DNA of 27,046 nucleotides from the IMG/VR virus record IMGVR_UViG_3300028025_000998, positions 1 to 27,046 of that record. One strand, 5' to 3'. This DNA comes from a virus. The notes under the pieces were generated by a model. The model was given only the letters and a program-made list of their open reading frames with translations. It did not search any database and was not told the origin of the DNA. Positions 19,633 to 27,046 of the stretch are shown here, piece after piece; positions within the stretch are counted from its first letter, which is position 1; each line of letters starts with the position of its first letter. The position numbers were made by a program, and so were the translations under genes.

Positions 19633-21081
19633 TTACTCAAAAGTAGCTACATTTACTATAGCAGAGCTTGCGGTAACTACTACAACTACTGAGTTTACGT
19701 CTTGTAAAAATCCTGAAGCAGCACTTACATATCCAGATGTTTGTGCTGTAACCAAAGTAGGAGCATTTACAGTCTCCATAGGTGTTGTAAAGTTAATAAC
19801 AAATGTTGTAAATGTTGTAGACGTTCTTGATACAAAAGCTACGTTTTTACCATAGTCAATAGCTTGTCTTTGTAATGTAACATTACCAATAGCTGTACCA
19901 TTAAAAGTACCTGTAGCTACAAAATTATTTGCATCTGTAACACTTGTAACTGTATATAAAGAGTCTGTAGCTATACCTGTTGTAAAATCTAGCCAAACTC
20001 TATGTCCTACAGATAATCCATGAGCAGTAGCAGCAACTGTTGCAGCATTTCCAGAATGAGTATATGTAGCACTTATGTTAGAAGAACCAGCAACTGCAGC
20101 ATTAAACTTTACAAATGCTCTGGCAGAATATGATGGTGCACTACCAGAAGCTGTAGACAATTTATCTGGTGTATACGATCCACTTGTCCAAGTATTTTCT
20201 GTAGCAGTTCCATCACCAGTACCTACTCCTGTAGCGGTAAATACAACACCTACAGTATTAGATGCAGCTCCAATTAAAGTAAAGTTTGTTGTGCCTACTG
20301 TTAAGATTGTATATTCTACGCCTACTACAAATGAGCCTGCTGTAATTGTTGAGCCTGTAGTAGACCTTAAAACATTACCTACTGTGCTTGGTGCAATTGT
20401 TGATAATGCACCTGTATTATTACCTACAACAAGTTTGTTTTTAGCAATAGATGTATTTCCAGTTCCACCTTTATTTACTGCTAATGTGCCTGTAACATTG
20501 TTTGTTAAACTAACATAAGATAAATCTAAAACTTTACCAGTTGTATCTGAAGTAGAAGCTACATCTGGTAATGATGAACCTGCTTGACTAAATGTAAATG
20601 TGTTAGCGTTTGCTACAGATAAAACTGTAGCTGTTGCAACGTTAAAAGATGAAATAGTACATCCAGTAATATTAACAACATCATTTACAGATAATGTATG
20701 GGCTGCACTTGTAGTAATAGTTGCAATATCTGTTGCTCTTGCTACTGTAGCTGTAGATACCAATGTAGCACCTGTGCCACCTTGAGCTACTGATAATGGT
20801 GTGGTTAATCCAGATAAAGATGTAATGTCAGAGTTAGCACCAGATGCTGCTGCACTTAATGCAGTTCTTGCTGTACTAGCAGTTGCTGACCCTGTACCGC
20901 CAGATGCAACAGGTAATGTATCACCACTTGTACCACCTTGCCAATTTTTTAATTGTGCCATTAGTGTACGAATGGCATTGTTTATACCAGATGGTGAACA
21001 ACCTTCATTGATATTAATATTGCTAATATCTGTATTATTAGCTGGGGTTGATGAATATTCACTAATTTTTGTTTTTGCCAT
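19633..21081 (-). CDS. Tail fibre / appendage protein
   Basis: The 482-aa protein starts MAKTKISEYSSTPANNTDIS and then NGI-type residues 'SGINNAIRTLMAQLKNWQ', the standard virion-attachment start of many phage tail fibres. 'VASGGTG' and 'VAQGGTGAT' repeats follow, then beta modules with 'AHGLSVGH' and the 'TAGSFVVG…FTATGVG' motif, and a beta-rich C-terminus likely to contact the host. GGGTAAAAA precedes the start. Host-recognition function is inferred. Confidence 0.7.
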   Translation of the reverse strand: MAKTKISEYSSTPANNTDISNININEGCSPSGINNAIRTLMAQLKNWQGGTSGDTLPVASGGTGSATASTARTALSAAASGANSDITSLSGLTTPLSVAQGGTGATLVSTATVARATDIATITTSAAHTLSVNDVVNITGCTISSFNVATATVLSVANANTFTFSQAGSSLPDVASTSDTTGKVLDLSYVSLTNNVTGTLAVNKGGTGNTSIAKNKLVVGNNTGALSTIAPSTVGNVLRSTTGSTITAGSFVVGVEYTILTVGTTNFTLIGAASNTVGVVFTATGVGTGDGTATENTWTSGSYTPDKLSTASGSAPSYSARAFVKFNAAVAGSSNISATYTHSGNAATVAATAHGLSVGHRVWLDFTTGIATDSLYTVTSVTDANNFVATGTFNGTAIGNVTLQRQAIDYGKNVAFVSRTSTTFTTFVINFTTPMETVNAPTLVTAQTSGYVSAASGFLQDVNSVVVVVTASSAIVNVATFE

Positions 21082-21084
21082 TTT

Positions 21085-21630
21085 TTACCCTTGTCTTAAC
21101 CATTCATTATTATTTGTTGATACACTTGTCCATGTATTTGAACTTGGTGATACATTGCTCCATGTTTCTGTTCCTGCTGATTGCGTATTCCAGTTATCAC
21201 CTAATCTTGTTCCTAAAGCTACAACATTAGCATTTGCATTTATAAATGAATTTGCTGAATATATAGCAACAGCATTTGCTGATACGTTTGCTAAAGTTGA
21301 TATGTCTGCTGTTGTGTCATATGTTATAACTGCGTTAGCTACAACTTCTGCTGTTCCATCTACAAATATTTGTTGGTCAAATATCCTACTACCTAAAGCA
21401 GTAATTTCTGCAGTTCCAGATATAGCACCTTGACCAAACTGTATTCTATAACCTAATGCAGTTACGTCTGCGTAAGCAGAAACACTAGCACTACCGTCTA
21501 CAAAAGATGGGTTAATTAATGTGCCATTTGCAGTTACAATGGCAGTTGCGTCAATTTGTGCTGCTGCTAGTAATATTTGTCCAGCTAAAGAACTAAATGG
21601 TACTTGAGATAATGCACTTATACCAAACAT
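21085..21630 (-). CDS. Repeat-rich beta-helical structural protein
   Basis: The 181-aa protein begins MFGISALSQVPFSSLAGQIL, a start used by small tail proteins of marine phages. It then shows 7-8 repeats of about 15-25 residues built on alternating small and hydrophobic residues, e.g. SVSAYADVTALGYRI, GTAEITALGSRI, GTAEVVANAVI, NANANVVALGTRLG. The ending 'ETWSNVSPSSNTWTSV' is a different short repeat. This suggests a beta-solenoid shaft. It lies between two fibre loci and is probably part of the tail appendage. Confidence 0.55.
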   Translation of the reverse strand: MFGISALSQVPFSSLAGQILLAAAQIDATAIVTANGTLINPSFVDGSASVSAYADVTALGYRIQFGQGAISGTAEITALGSRIFDQQIFVDGTAEVVANAVITYDTTADISTLANVSANAVAIYSANSFINANANVVALGTRLGDNWNTQSAGTETWSNVSPSSNTWTSVSTNNNEWLRQG

Positions 21631-21649
21631 ACTTAATTCCCTCTATAAT

Positions 21650-21931
21650 TTATTTCTTTGTTGCTGAAAATACGTTTACAAATACAGTACCATCTTCTAA
21701 CGCTTCAATTTCATGCCATTGATTAGCTAATAAATTAAAAGCACCACTATCTTTATTGATAACTCTTTCTTTATTTTCTAATCTTATAACGCATGACCCA
21801 TTGTGACAAATAGTAGCATGGCTGTATTGATGTTGGTGTCTAGGTATTCCAAAACCTTTACTTGCATGATACACATTAAGTTGTGCACCTTCATAAGTAA
21901 ATGTATGTTTTAGAGGTGCTGTTTGAACCAT
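21650..21931 (-). CDS. Small single-domain cupin protein
   Basis: The 93-aa protein has cupin motif 1 'FGIPRHQHQYSHATICHNGS' with H32, H34 and H38, and a second motif 'FNLLANQWHEIEALEDG' with H73, enough for a metal site. It is the size of a minimal cupin. Such proteins may be enzymes or structural folds; here it is in the fibre cluster, so it may be a virion part or may modify a glycan. The start overlaps the upstream gene's stop (TAATG). The cupin fold is well supported; the reaction is unknown. Confidence 0.75.
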   Translation of the reverse strand: MVQTAPLKHTFTYEGAQLNVYHASKGFGIPRHQHQYSHATICHNGSCVIRLENKERVINKDSGAFNLLANQWHEIEALEDGTVFVNVFSATKK

Positions 21932-22209
21932 TATAAAGTTTGAGTGCCAGTAGTTTCTGGCTGAACTGGAGCTGGCTGTTCTACATAAGAAGGACTAATA
22001 GTCCATGTTGTACCATCAAACATATATTTATTACCTTCCCAATCTTCAGGAGGTGTTACATTTTGATATACTTTACCATTTTCAGTATTAATATCTGCAA
22101 TAATTAATGTTACTGGATCTCCAATAATTGTTACATCATTTTGAATATTAATTACTTCAGTATCATCGTATAAATAACAAGAAGAACCATCTTTTGTAAT
22201 TGTTTGCAT
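21931..22209 (-). CDS. Small tail-fibre-assembly-like protein
   Basis: The 92-aa protein has 'VTPPEDWEGNKYMFDGTTWT' near residues 51-70, a motif common in short proteins encoded next to phage tail fibre genes, and a proline-rich tail (EQPAPVQPETTGTQTL). AAAGGAAATTAT precedes the start. A chaperone or fibre-cap role is inferred from its position directly after the large fibre gene. Confidence 0.55.
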   Translation of the reverse strand: MQTITKDGSSCYLYDDTEVINIQNDVTIIGDPVTLIIADINTENGKVYQNVTPPEDWEGNKYMFDGTTWTISPSYVEQPAPVQPETTGTQTL

Positions 22210-22219
22210 ATAATTTCCT

Positions 22220-25200
22220 TTAAAGTACTACAACTTGTGTATCTGTTAGTGCCCTAACAGCAAATCCAGTCGGTATTGAAGTGCTTCCTAGAGTGTTAGT
22301 ATTATCATAATAATAAGTAGTGGGAACAGGTAATCCTGTAAAACCAGCTACAATACTACCAGAGCCACTATAAGCAATATTTGCGGTTTGTCCTGTAGTA
22401 TAAGTTGCAGTAGGAACACCAATAGGAACTCCTAACTGTAAATTACTTGTGGCTGTAGTACTAATATTAATATATCCATATGATGTTTGACCACCGCCAC
22501 AGCCAAAATTTGGGTCAAAATATAAATTATTTGCAACACTAAGTAGAGTATTAGTTCCAAGTTTAAAAAGATGAGATTGAGAAGTACCAACAGAGTTAGA
22601 AGGAGCATTGTTAATTAAATAATAAGTATTAGATAAAGCAGAACTATATTTATATTGATGAAGAGAAGATTCGCATACTACACTTAGTACTGAACTAGTG
22701 GCATCGTAAAAAGCAGATGAAGCATATGAGCCAGAAGAAAAAGTAAGGTTAGCTGCAAAAGAAAGATTAGCTCCTGATAATGTATATTCTTTAGCTGTTA
22801 AACTAGCTCCTTGACCAGCAATAACTATATATCTTGACCTATTTGAATCCACAACAACAATATTTCTATATATAAGCTGAGGGTCGTTTATGATAACACT
22901 ACCAACTTGTACAGCCATACCTGTATCTACAGAAGTACCTAAAGTAACAGTAGTACCTGATACTGTTACCATATTAACTTTTAAATTACCTAAAGTATTT
23001 TGTCTATAAAGAACAATGTTTTTAGAGCTAAGGGCATCATATTCAATTTTTAAAGTACCTGCCTGATAATTACTTGATACAGGGGCAGTTATTACAGATT
23101 CTAATGTTACTGGAGTTCCAGCGGTTACTGTAGTACCTGATATAGTATAAACGTTTGCAGTTGGGTAGTTTGTAGTAGCTGCAATGTAAACTAAAACGTG
23201 TTTACCAGAAGCTACATCATAACTTGCATCAGTAACAACTCCATTAGTAGTACTAGCACTTAAAGTAATTGCCGTACCTAGTGTAGGTGTTGTGCCAGCT
23301 ACCGTTACTACACGAATAGCAATTTGTCCATTAGTTGCAGTACCGTAAGTTATTAACCATCTATCTAGTGCAACATCATAAGTAACTGTTTGAGCAAGCA
23401 TATTAGTTGAAGTTGCACTAGATATAGTAATAGATACAGGGGTTCCAAAAGTAATGCTAGTACCTGAAATTGTTCCAGCAGTTACGCTATAATTATTAGA
23501 TGAATTAGTTCTACTTAAAACTAGAATAGTAGTTCCAGCACTATTTATAGCACAATTAAGTGTGCTTTGAACACTAGGTGTATTAGGTCCAAACTGACCA
23601 CTTGTATAATTTAAAGCTGAGTTAGTGCCTGTCATTTGAATAACAGTGCCATCGCCTTGCCTCAATACAAGTTTACCTTGTGTAATTGTACCAGAGGATA
23701 TTGCTGTAACAGAGTTTCCGCCAGATGATAAAGTATTCCATGTTGGAGCAGCATTACCATTAGACGTTAATACTTGACCAGATGTACCGTAAGCTGTGCC
23801 AGATGAACCGAAAGATATGCCTCCAGAAGATGTAATACGCATAGCTTCTGTGCCACCTTCAGAGAAAGCTATGGTATCTGCTGCTGGAAACCACATACCT
23901 GTGTTAGTGTCATTTGACCTAGCAATAGAAGGTAGTGATGTTGTTCCTGCTGCAAAACCTGATTGAGAAGTAAATGTAGGTGATGCTATTTCTGGTGATG
24001 TATCAAGAACAAATTTAGTGCCAGAACCTGTTGAGTTTGTAACACCTGTTCCACCTAAAGATACAGGAATAGTAGCATTAAAATCTGTAAACCCATAATC
24101 CCAAGCTGCAGCAGTATTGACTGTTGCATTTGTACAAGTTACATGAGCTGTAACATTTGGTAAAACTGTAGCTACTGTAGCACCACTATTAGATTTTATT
24201 GTTAAATTGTTAGAAGAGTTATTAACAATGTGAAATGCCCAACCATTTTGTATAGTAGTATTTAATGGTAATCTAACATCTTCTGGTTGAGTTCCAGTAA
24301 AGTATTGATAGTATGTGCTTGAATTAGTTAAACTTGTTTGACCGTCAGATGTAGCAGTAGTTGTATAACCTTGTAAGTTAGCATTTGCTTGTGCTGCTGT
24401 AGTGGCATTAGTTCCACCATTAGCAATAGGTAAAGTACCTGTAACACCTGTACTTAATGGTAATCCTGTAGCATTTGTTAATGTTCCTGAAGATGGAGTG
24501 CCTAATACAGGAGTTGTTAAAGTTGGTGATGTTAAAGTTGGTGATGTTAAAGTCTTATTAGTAAGTGTTTGACTTCCAGTTAAAGTTGCAACTGTAGAAT
24601 CAATAGAAAATTGTGAGCCATTAAGTGTTAATCCTGTTCCTGCTGTATATGTACCAGCACCAGAGAATTGTGTAAAATTAACATTAGATGTACCAATAGT
24701 AGTTACTGGGTCTATAATTATCCAACCAGTATCATTATTAACTGTGCCATGCACTACAAAGAAAAATTCACCACCATTTAATTCTGTTGTAGTATCAGCA
24801 TCTGTAGCTCTAGTTAATACTGTTCCACCAGTAGCCCATGTATAAATACCATTATGAGCAGCATTAGTTTGATTTTTAACAAGAATACGTTCGCCATTAG
24901 ATAATGACCATCCGTCTAATGTTGTAAGTGCTGTGCCTAACGTAAGTGTAGCTCCTACACCAGATGTGCCATTGTCATATGTAACTGTTCCAGATAAAGC
25001 AGCAGTTGTAGCAGCAGATACTGCGTCATGCACATGAAGTCCTGTTACAGCAGCGTCTACATATTGCTTTGTAGCTACTTCTAATGATGCAGTTGGATTA
25101 GCAGTAACAGCAATAGAACCGCCTGTAATAGATACGTTATTACTATTTTGACTGGCAATAGTTCCAATAACGTCTGTAGTAACTGATTTATCAGCAGGAT

Positions 25201-25483
25201 ATGTAACAAATACATTTTTAGTTCCTGCACTTAATGTAACCTTTGTAGTTCCACCAGCAGAGGATGATAATACCGTATCACGAGATAAAGTAGTGCCAGA
25301 TGATGTATAAGTTCCTAGACCTACTTCCCATTCAGTTCCACCACTAATAACGTAATAACAAGTATTACCATTACCAATAGCAGAGAATGACTGAAATCCA
25401 GATACAGCACCAGCTAATGTAAGCGTGCCAGTACCTGTAGTTGTAGTAGTTTCTTGAACTCTATCTTTTAAGACTAGAGCCAT
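22220..25483 (-). CDS. Large tail fibre with C-terminal blade-like repeats
   Basis: The 1087-aa protein starts MALVLKDRVQETTTTTGTGT and has, in its N-terminal third, 'EVATKQYVDAAVTGLHVHDAV', a widely shared tail-fibre segment. Next come 'TLTGSQTLTNKTLTSPTLTS' shaft repeats and 'IANGGTNATTAAQANANLQG'. From about residue 650 to 1000 a unit of 55-60 residues recurs, each with a 'SGT-x-T-x-GTPV-t-l' hairpin and a preceding 'Y/I-d-x-a-x-d-r-w' strand; at least five copies suggest a beta-propeller head. AAGGATAAAAC precedes the start. It is the main candidate for host receptor binding. Confidence 0.75.
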   Translation of the reverse strand: MALVLKDRVQETTTTTGTGTLTLAGAVSGFQSFSAIGNGNTCYYVISGGTEWEVGLGTYTSSGTTLSRDTVLSSSAGGTTKVTLSAGTKNVFVTYPADKSVTTDVIGTIASQNSNNVSITGGSIAVTANPTASLEVATKQYVDAAVTGLHVHDAVSAATTAALSGTVTYDNGTSGVGATLTLGTALTTLDGWSLSNGERILVKNQTNAAHNGIYTWATGGTVLTRATDADTTTELNGGEFFFVVHGTVNNDTGWIIIDPVTTIGTSNVNFTQFSGAGTYTAGTGLTLNGSQFSIDSTVATLTGSQTLTNKTLTSPTLTSPTLTTPVLGTPSSGTLTNATGLPLSTGVTGTLPIANGGTNATTAAQANANLQGYTTTATSDGQTSLTNSSTYYQYFTGTQPEDVRLPLNTTIQNGWAFHIVNNSSNNLTIKSNSGATVATVLPNVTAHVTCTNATVNTAAAWDYGFTDFNATIPVSLGGTGVTNSTGSGTKFVLDTSPEIASPTFTSQSGFAAGTTSLPSIARSNDTNTGMWFPAADTIAFSEGGTEAMRITSSGGISFGSSGTAYGTSGQVLTSNGNAAPTWNTLSSGGNSVTAISSGTITQGKLVLRQGDGTVIQMTGTNSALNYTSGQFGPNTPSVQSTLNCAINSAGTTILVLSRTNSSNNYSVTAGTISGTSITFGTPVSITISSATSTNMLAQTVTYDVALDRWLITYGTATNGQIAIRVVTVAGTTPTLGTAITLSASTTNGVVTDASYDVASGKHVLVYIAATTNYPTANVYTISGTTVTAGTPVTLESVITAPVSSNYQAGTLKIEYDALSSKNIVLYRQNTLGNLKVNMVTVSGTTVTLGTSVDTGMAVQVGSVIINDPQLIYRNIVVVDSNRSRYIVIAGQGASLTAKEYTLSGANLSFAANLTFSSGSYASSAFYDATSSVLSVVCESSLHQYKYSSALSNTYYLINNAPSNSVGTSQSHLFKLGTNTLLSVANNLYFDPNFGCGGGQTSYGYINISTTATSNLQLGVPIGVPTATYTTGQTANIAYSGSGSIVAGFTGLPVPTTYYYDNTNTLGSTSIPTGFAVRALTDTQVVVL
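24516..24553 (-). repeat. 15-nt tandem repeat in fibre shaft
   Basis: The 15-nt unit GTTAAAGTTGGTGAT (plus-strand sense) occurs twice in full and once in part. In the minus-strand protein it encodes the repeated S-P-T-L-T steps of the shaft. Because the repeat is exact and in frame, slippage would lengthen or shorten the fibre without breaking it. Confidence 0.8.
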
Positions 25484-25492
25484 GTTTTATCC

Positions 25493-25879
25493 TTAAGCTA
25501 ATGTAACTGAAAGGTTGCCAGCTGAAATTTTAAATATATCACCAGTTGAAACTGTTTTAGATAGATCTAAAGCTGTATGATAAAGAAGATTTCCGCTTGT
25601 AGAAGCATCATAAATACCAATCCAACCTACTGTTCCCCATGAACCTGTAGCTGTTGGAAATGTAACGTCAGCAGAGTTTGTAGATACACCGTTAGAAGGT
25701 GCTCCCATTGTTACTGCTGTTCTAGCGTATGAACCACCAGACACTTCTGTACCTGTACCAGCATCTGTAGGGTCACTTGTAAATAATGCAACGTATGGTG
25801 CTGCTACTGCTGTAAATGCTGTGTTGCGTAGAGTTACGTTAATTAAAGCGTTCTCTAAATAGTTTGACATTTCTGACAT
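25493..25879 (-). CDS. Conserved phage tail/virion protein (SNYLENAL type)
   Basis: The 128-aa protein has AAGGAAAAATT upstream of its ATG. It reads MSEMSNYLENALINVTLRNT, then 'YVALFTSDPTDAGTGTEVSG', 'YARTAVTMGAPSNG', 'WIGIYDASTSGNLLYHTAL' and 'GDIFKISAGNLSVTLA'. This is a common small structural protein found in many tailed phages, generally encoded beside fibre genes and rich in beta strands. Its exact place in the particle is not settled. The family likeness is strong along the whole length. Confidence 0.75.
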   Translation of the reverse strand: MSEMSNYLENALINVTLRNTAFTAVAAPYVALFTSDPTDAGTGTEVSGGSYARTAVTMGAPSNGVSTNSADVTFPTATGSWGTVGWIGIYDASTSGNLLYHTALDLSKTVSTGDIFKISAGNLSVTLA

Positions 25880-25888
25880 AATTTTTCC

Positions 25889-26509
25889 TTATCGTGTTGC
25901 TAATGAAATTACCATTGGTGACGATGGTTGTTCACCAGCATCATCTGATATTGTTAATGAAGTTAAACCCTTATCATATAATGCAGCCCAAGTTTGTACT
26001 CTTGCATCATTCATCAAGTAAGGTTCTGCTTCACCTAAACTTGCATAAAGCAACAAGTCTGGGCAATTAGCTAAAAATATGTTAGATGAATTAGTTGAAC
26101 TTAAATATGTTGGTGCTGCGTAATAAATCATTTTAAGTGTATATGCTGAATCTGGAACTGGTGCAAATTGAAACTCTGATCCAGTAACTGTGTAATAGCT
26201 AGGCATTCCGCCAACTGTAACGTTAGTGTTTCTAAAAAAGTTACTTGGGTTTTGATATATAACTGTTTGAATTGGATTTGTTTCAATATGAATGTCACGC
26301 ATCTCTAAGAAATCACTAGGCAATTCTACTGTAGAGTCGCTTGCTGTAGTAGTTGTAGTAACTACTTTAATCATTTGTCGTAATCTTAAGTCACGTCTTA
26401 ATCTGTTTTCTGCTAATTGAATAAATAATGGGATTTGTGTTGTCAAATCTGTACGAGCCAAGTAGTCGGCTATCGTAGACTGCAGGTCTGTGTAGTTTGT
26501 TATTGCCAT
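25889..26509 (-). CDS. Head-to-tail adaptor-like protein
   Basis: The 206-aa protein starts MAITNYTDLQSTIADYLART and continues 'QIPLFIQLAENRLRRDLRLRQM', then 'VELPSDFLEMRDIHIE' and 'FQFAPVPDSAYTLKMIYYA' and ends with 'CPDLLLYASLGEAEPYLMND'. This series matches the adaptor proteins of short-tailed phages (P22 gp4 / SU10 / T7 gp11-like groups), which ring the portal and receive tail parts. Overlap with the preceding gene (TAATG) and closeness to the capsid end support this. Confidence 0.65.
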   Translation of the reverse strand: MAITNYTDLQSTIADYLARTDLTTQIPLFIQLAENRLRRDLRLRQMIKVVTTTTTASDSTVELPSDFLEMRDIHIETNPIQTVIYQNPSNFFRNTNVTVGGMPSYYTVTGSEFQFAPVPDSAYTLKMIYYAAPTYLSSTNSSNIFLANCPDLLLYASLGEAEPYLMNDARVQTWAALYDKGLTSLTISDDAGEQPSSPMVISLATR

Positions 26510-26817
26510 TATACTGTGCCTTCTCGTGTTCTAAACACTTTGTTATCTGGGTCATTAAGAAATTTTCTAAATGCTTTTTGGTCTATGACATGGAATCCAC
26601 GCACAATACCTCTTTTGTTTAATTCGTCAAAGACAGTCATAGGAATACTAGCTATCTTGTTATCAAATATATCATCACCCCAACGAGTGTGTTTATCTGT
26701 ATGTTTTCTTTGGTTGTAATTACTATCTATAATATCTGTAATGTCTTGTCTAGTTTCAATAACTAAACCACTATCAGTATCATGAACAACGCTTGTTCTA
26801 AATGTTATTGGTTTCAT
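26509..26817 (-). CDS. Hypothetical protein between capsid and adaptor genes
   Basis: The 102-aa charged protein begins MKPITFRTSVVHDTDSGLVI and has 'NKRGIVRGFHVIDQKAFRKF' near residues 67-86. It carries no membrane segment or enzyme motif. Lying immediately downstream of the capsid terminator and upstream of the adaptor gene points to a head-completion or connector role, but the family is not recognised. No strong SD is seen. Confidence 0.6.
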   Translation of the reverse strand: MKPITFRTSVVHDTDSGLVIETRQDITDIIDSNYNQRKHTDKHTRWGDDIFDNKIASIPMTVFDELNKRGIVRGFHVIDQKAFRKFLNDPDNKVFRTREGTV

Positions 26818-26830
26818 ATTAAAATGTCAC

Positions 26831-26875
26831 TATAAAAAGAATAACAGAGGTGTAGGCATGACCTATCACCTCTGC
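26831..26875 (-). terminator. Rho-independent terminator after capsid gene
   Basis: On the minus strand a 12-bp stem (arms 26845-26856 and 26862-26874, one bulged T) with a 5-nt loop is followed by the U-rich tract TTATTCTTTTTAT. It lies 35 nt after the capsid stop and before the next gene, so it probably limits read-through and sets a high capsid-to-tail ratio. Confidence 0.8.
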
Positions 26876-26909
26876 ACTCAATAATGGATAAAGTTCCATT
26901 AAACCTTTA

Positions 26910-27046
26910 TTACTCTGCCAAGTCAGCAATAATTGCGTGAGCAGCTTGATTTCTTACTTCTAGTGTGTATTCTACTAAAAGTTGAGTTACATCTGCGTCA
27001 CCAGATTTAGCCAATTCATTTGTTTGGAATGGGCGTAAATATGCAA
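26910..27046 (-). CDS. C-terminus of putative major capsid protein (runs off window)
   Basis: The last 44 codons are present, ending in a double stop TAATAA. They read AYLRPFQTNELAKSGDADVT, then QLLVEYTLEVRNQAAHAIIA and DLAE. The 'YLRPFQTNELAKtGD…LLVEYTLEV+N' ending is typical of major capsid proteins of podoviruses and several other marine phages. A strong terminator directly downstream agrees with a highly expressed gene. The protein start, and probably the scaffold and portal genes, lie beyond the right edge. Confidence 0.75.
   Translation of the reverse strand, partial: AYLRPFQTNELAKSGDADVTQLLVEYTLEVRNQAAHAIIADLAE

Noticed and set aside
20075-21433. Plus-strand ORFs rich in Val/Ala/Pro opposite the fibre genes
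   Set aside because: Low-complexity antisense readings of Thr/Ala/Gly-rich fibre codons.
1-27046. CRISPR array, tRNA genes, insertion sequences, attachment sites, integrase
   Set aside because: Looked for regularly spaced repeats, tRNA-like cloverleafs, transposase or recombinase motifs and saw none.

Overview
The window looks like part of the genome of an AT-rich, podovirus-like tailed phage. It holds no rRNA, tRNA, integrase, CRISPR array or insertion sequence that I can see. Genes are tightly packed, with many ATGA, TAATG and GTGA stop/start overlaps and strong Shine-Dalgarno (SD) sites. The structural genes (P22 gp10-like tail protein, adaptor-like protein, Gly/Ala-rich inner-virion-type proteins, several fibre proteins, and the end of a putative major capsid protein) suggest a short-tailed marine or freshwater phage. 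The host is inferred only from a phage-borne pqqA. PQQ-dependent methanol dehydrogenases and a small AT-rich genome would fit Methylophilaceae (OM43 / Ca. Methylopumilus), but other PQQ-producing Proteobacteria are possible.

Layout. (1) 1-3698, minus strand: a lambda-like early arm, read from right to left. It runs Cro/YdaS-like repressor, 56-aa protein, replication initiator/helicase loader, DnaB-like helicase, 59-aa protein, NinB-like protein, 32-aa membrane peptide, DUF1364/YbcO-type protein, small conserved protein, nuclease-like protein, winged-HTH protein, and a partial protein in the position of Q. (2) 3699-3851: a compact divergent control region with two near-consensus sigma70-type promoters. 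(3) 3852-8767, plus strand: a recombination arm with small membrane peptide, ERF annealing protein, YqaJ exonuclease and SSB-like protein. It continues with a SleB-type hydrolase, a glycosyltransferase/FkbM methyltransferase pair, a small basic DNA-binding candidate and a DUF3310 protein. (4) 5632-5839: a 208-bp gap inside this arm that carries, on the opposite strand, a complete 23-codon pqqA, the precursor peptide of the cofactor pyrroloquinoline quinone. (5) 8764-11275, minus: DEDDy exonuclease with zinc ribbon and a lysis-type cluster (small membrane proteins, 3TM-holin-like protein, SprT-like metalloprotein, DUF5675). (6) 11286-27046, minus: virion genes, from the putative capsid end with its terminator, through adaptor, fibres, a cupin and tail-hub protein, to inner-virion-type proteins.

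How it works together (inference): the divergent promoters fire early. The left arm makes replication functions and ends in a likely late regulator. The right arm makes recombination, glycan-modification and host-takeover proteins. The late minus-strand block builds and releases virions. The standout is pqqA. PqqA is consumed stoichiometrically, one peptide per PQQ, so a phage copy could raise PQQ supply in an infected methylotroph using the host PqqB-E and protease machinery. Six short genes (23, 32, 35, 43, 49 and 52 aa) and a 59-aa overlapping ORF were read directly from the sequence.
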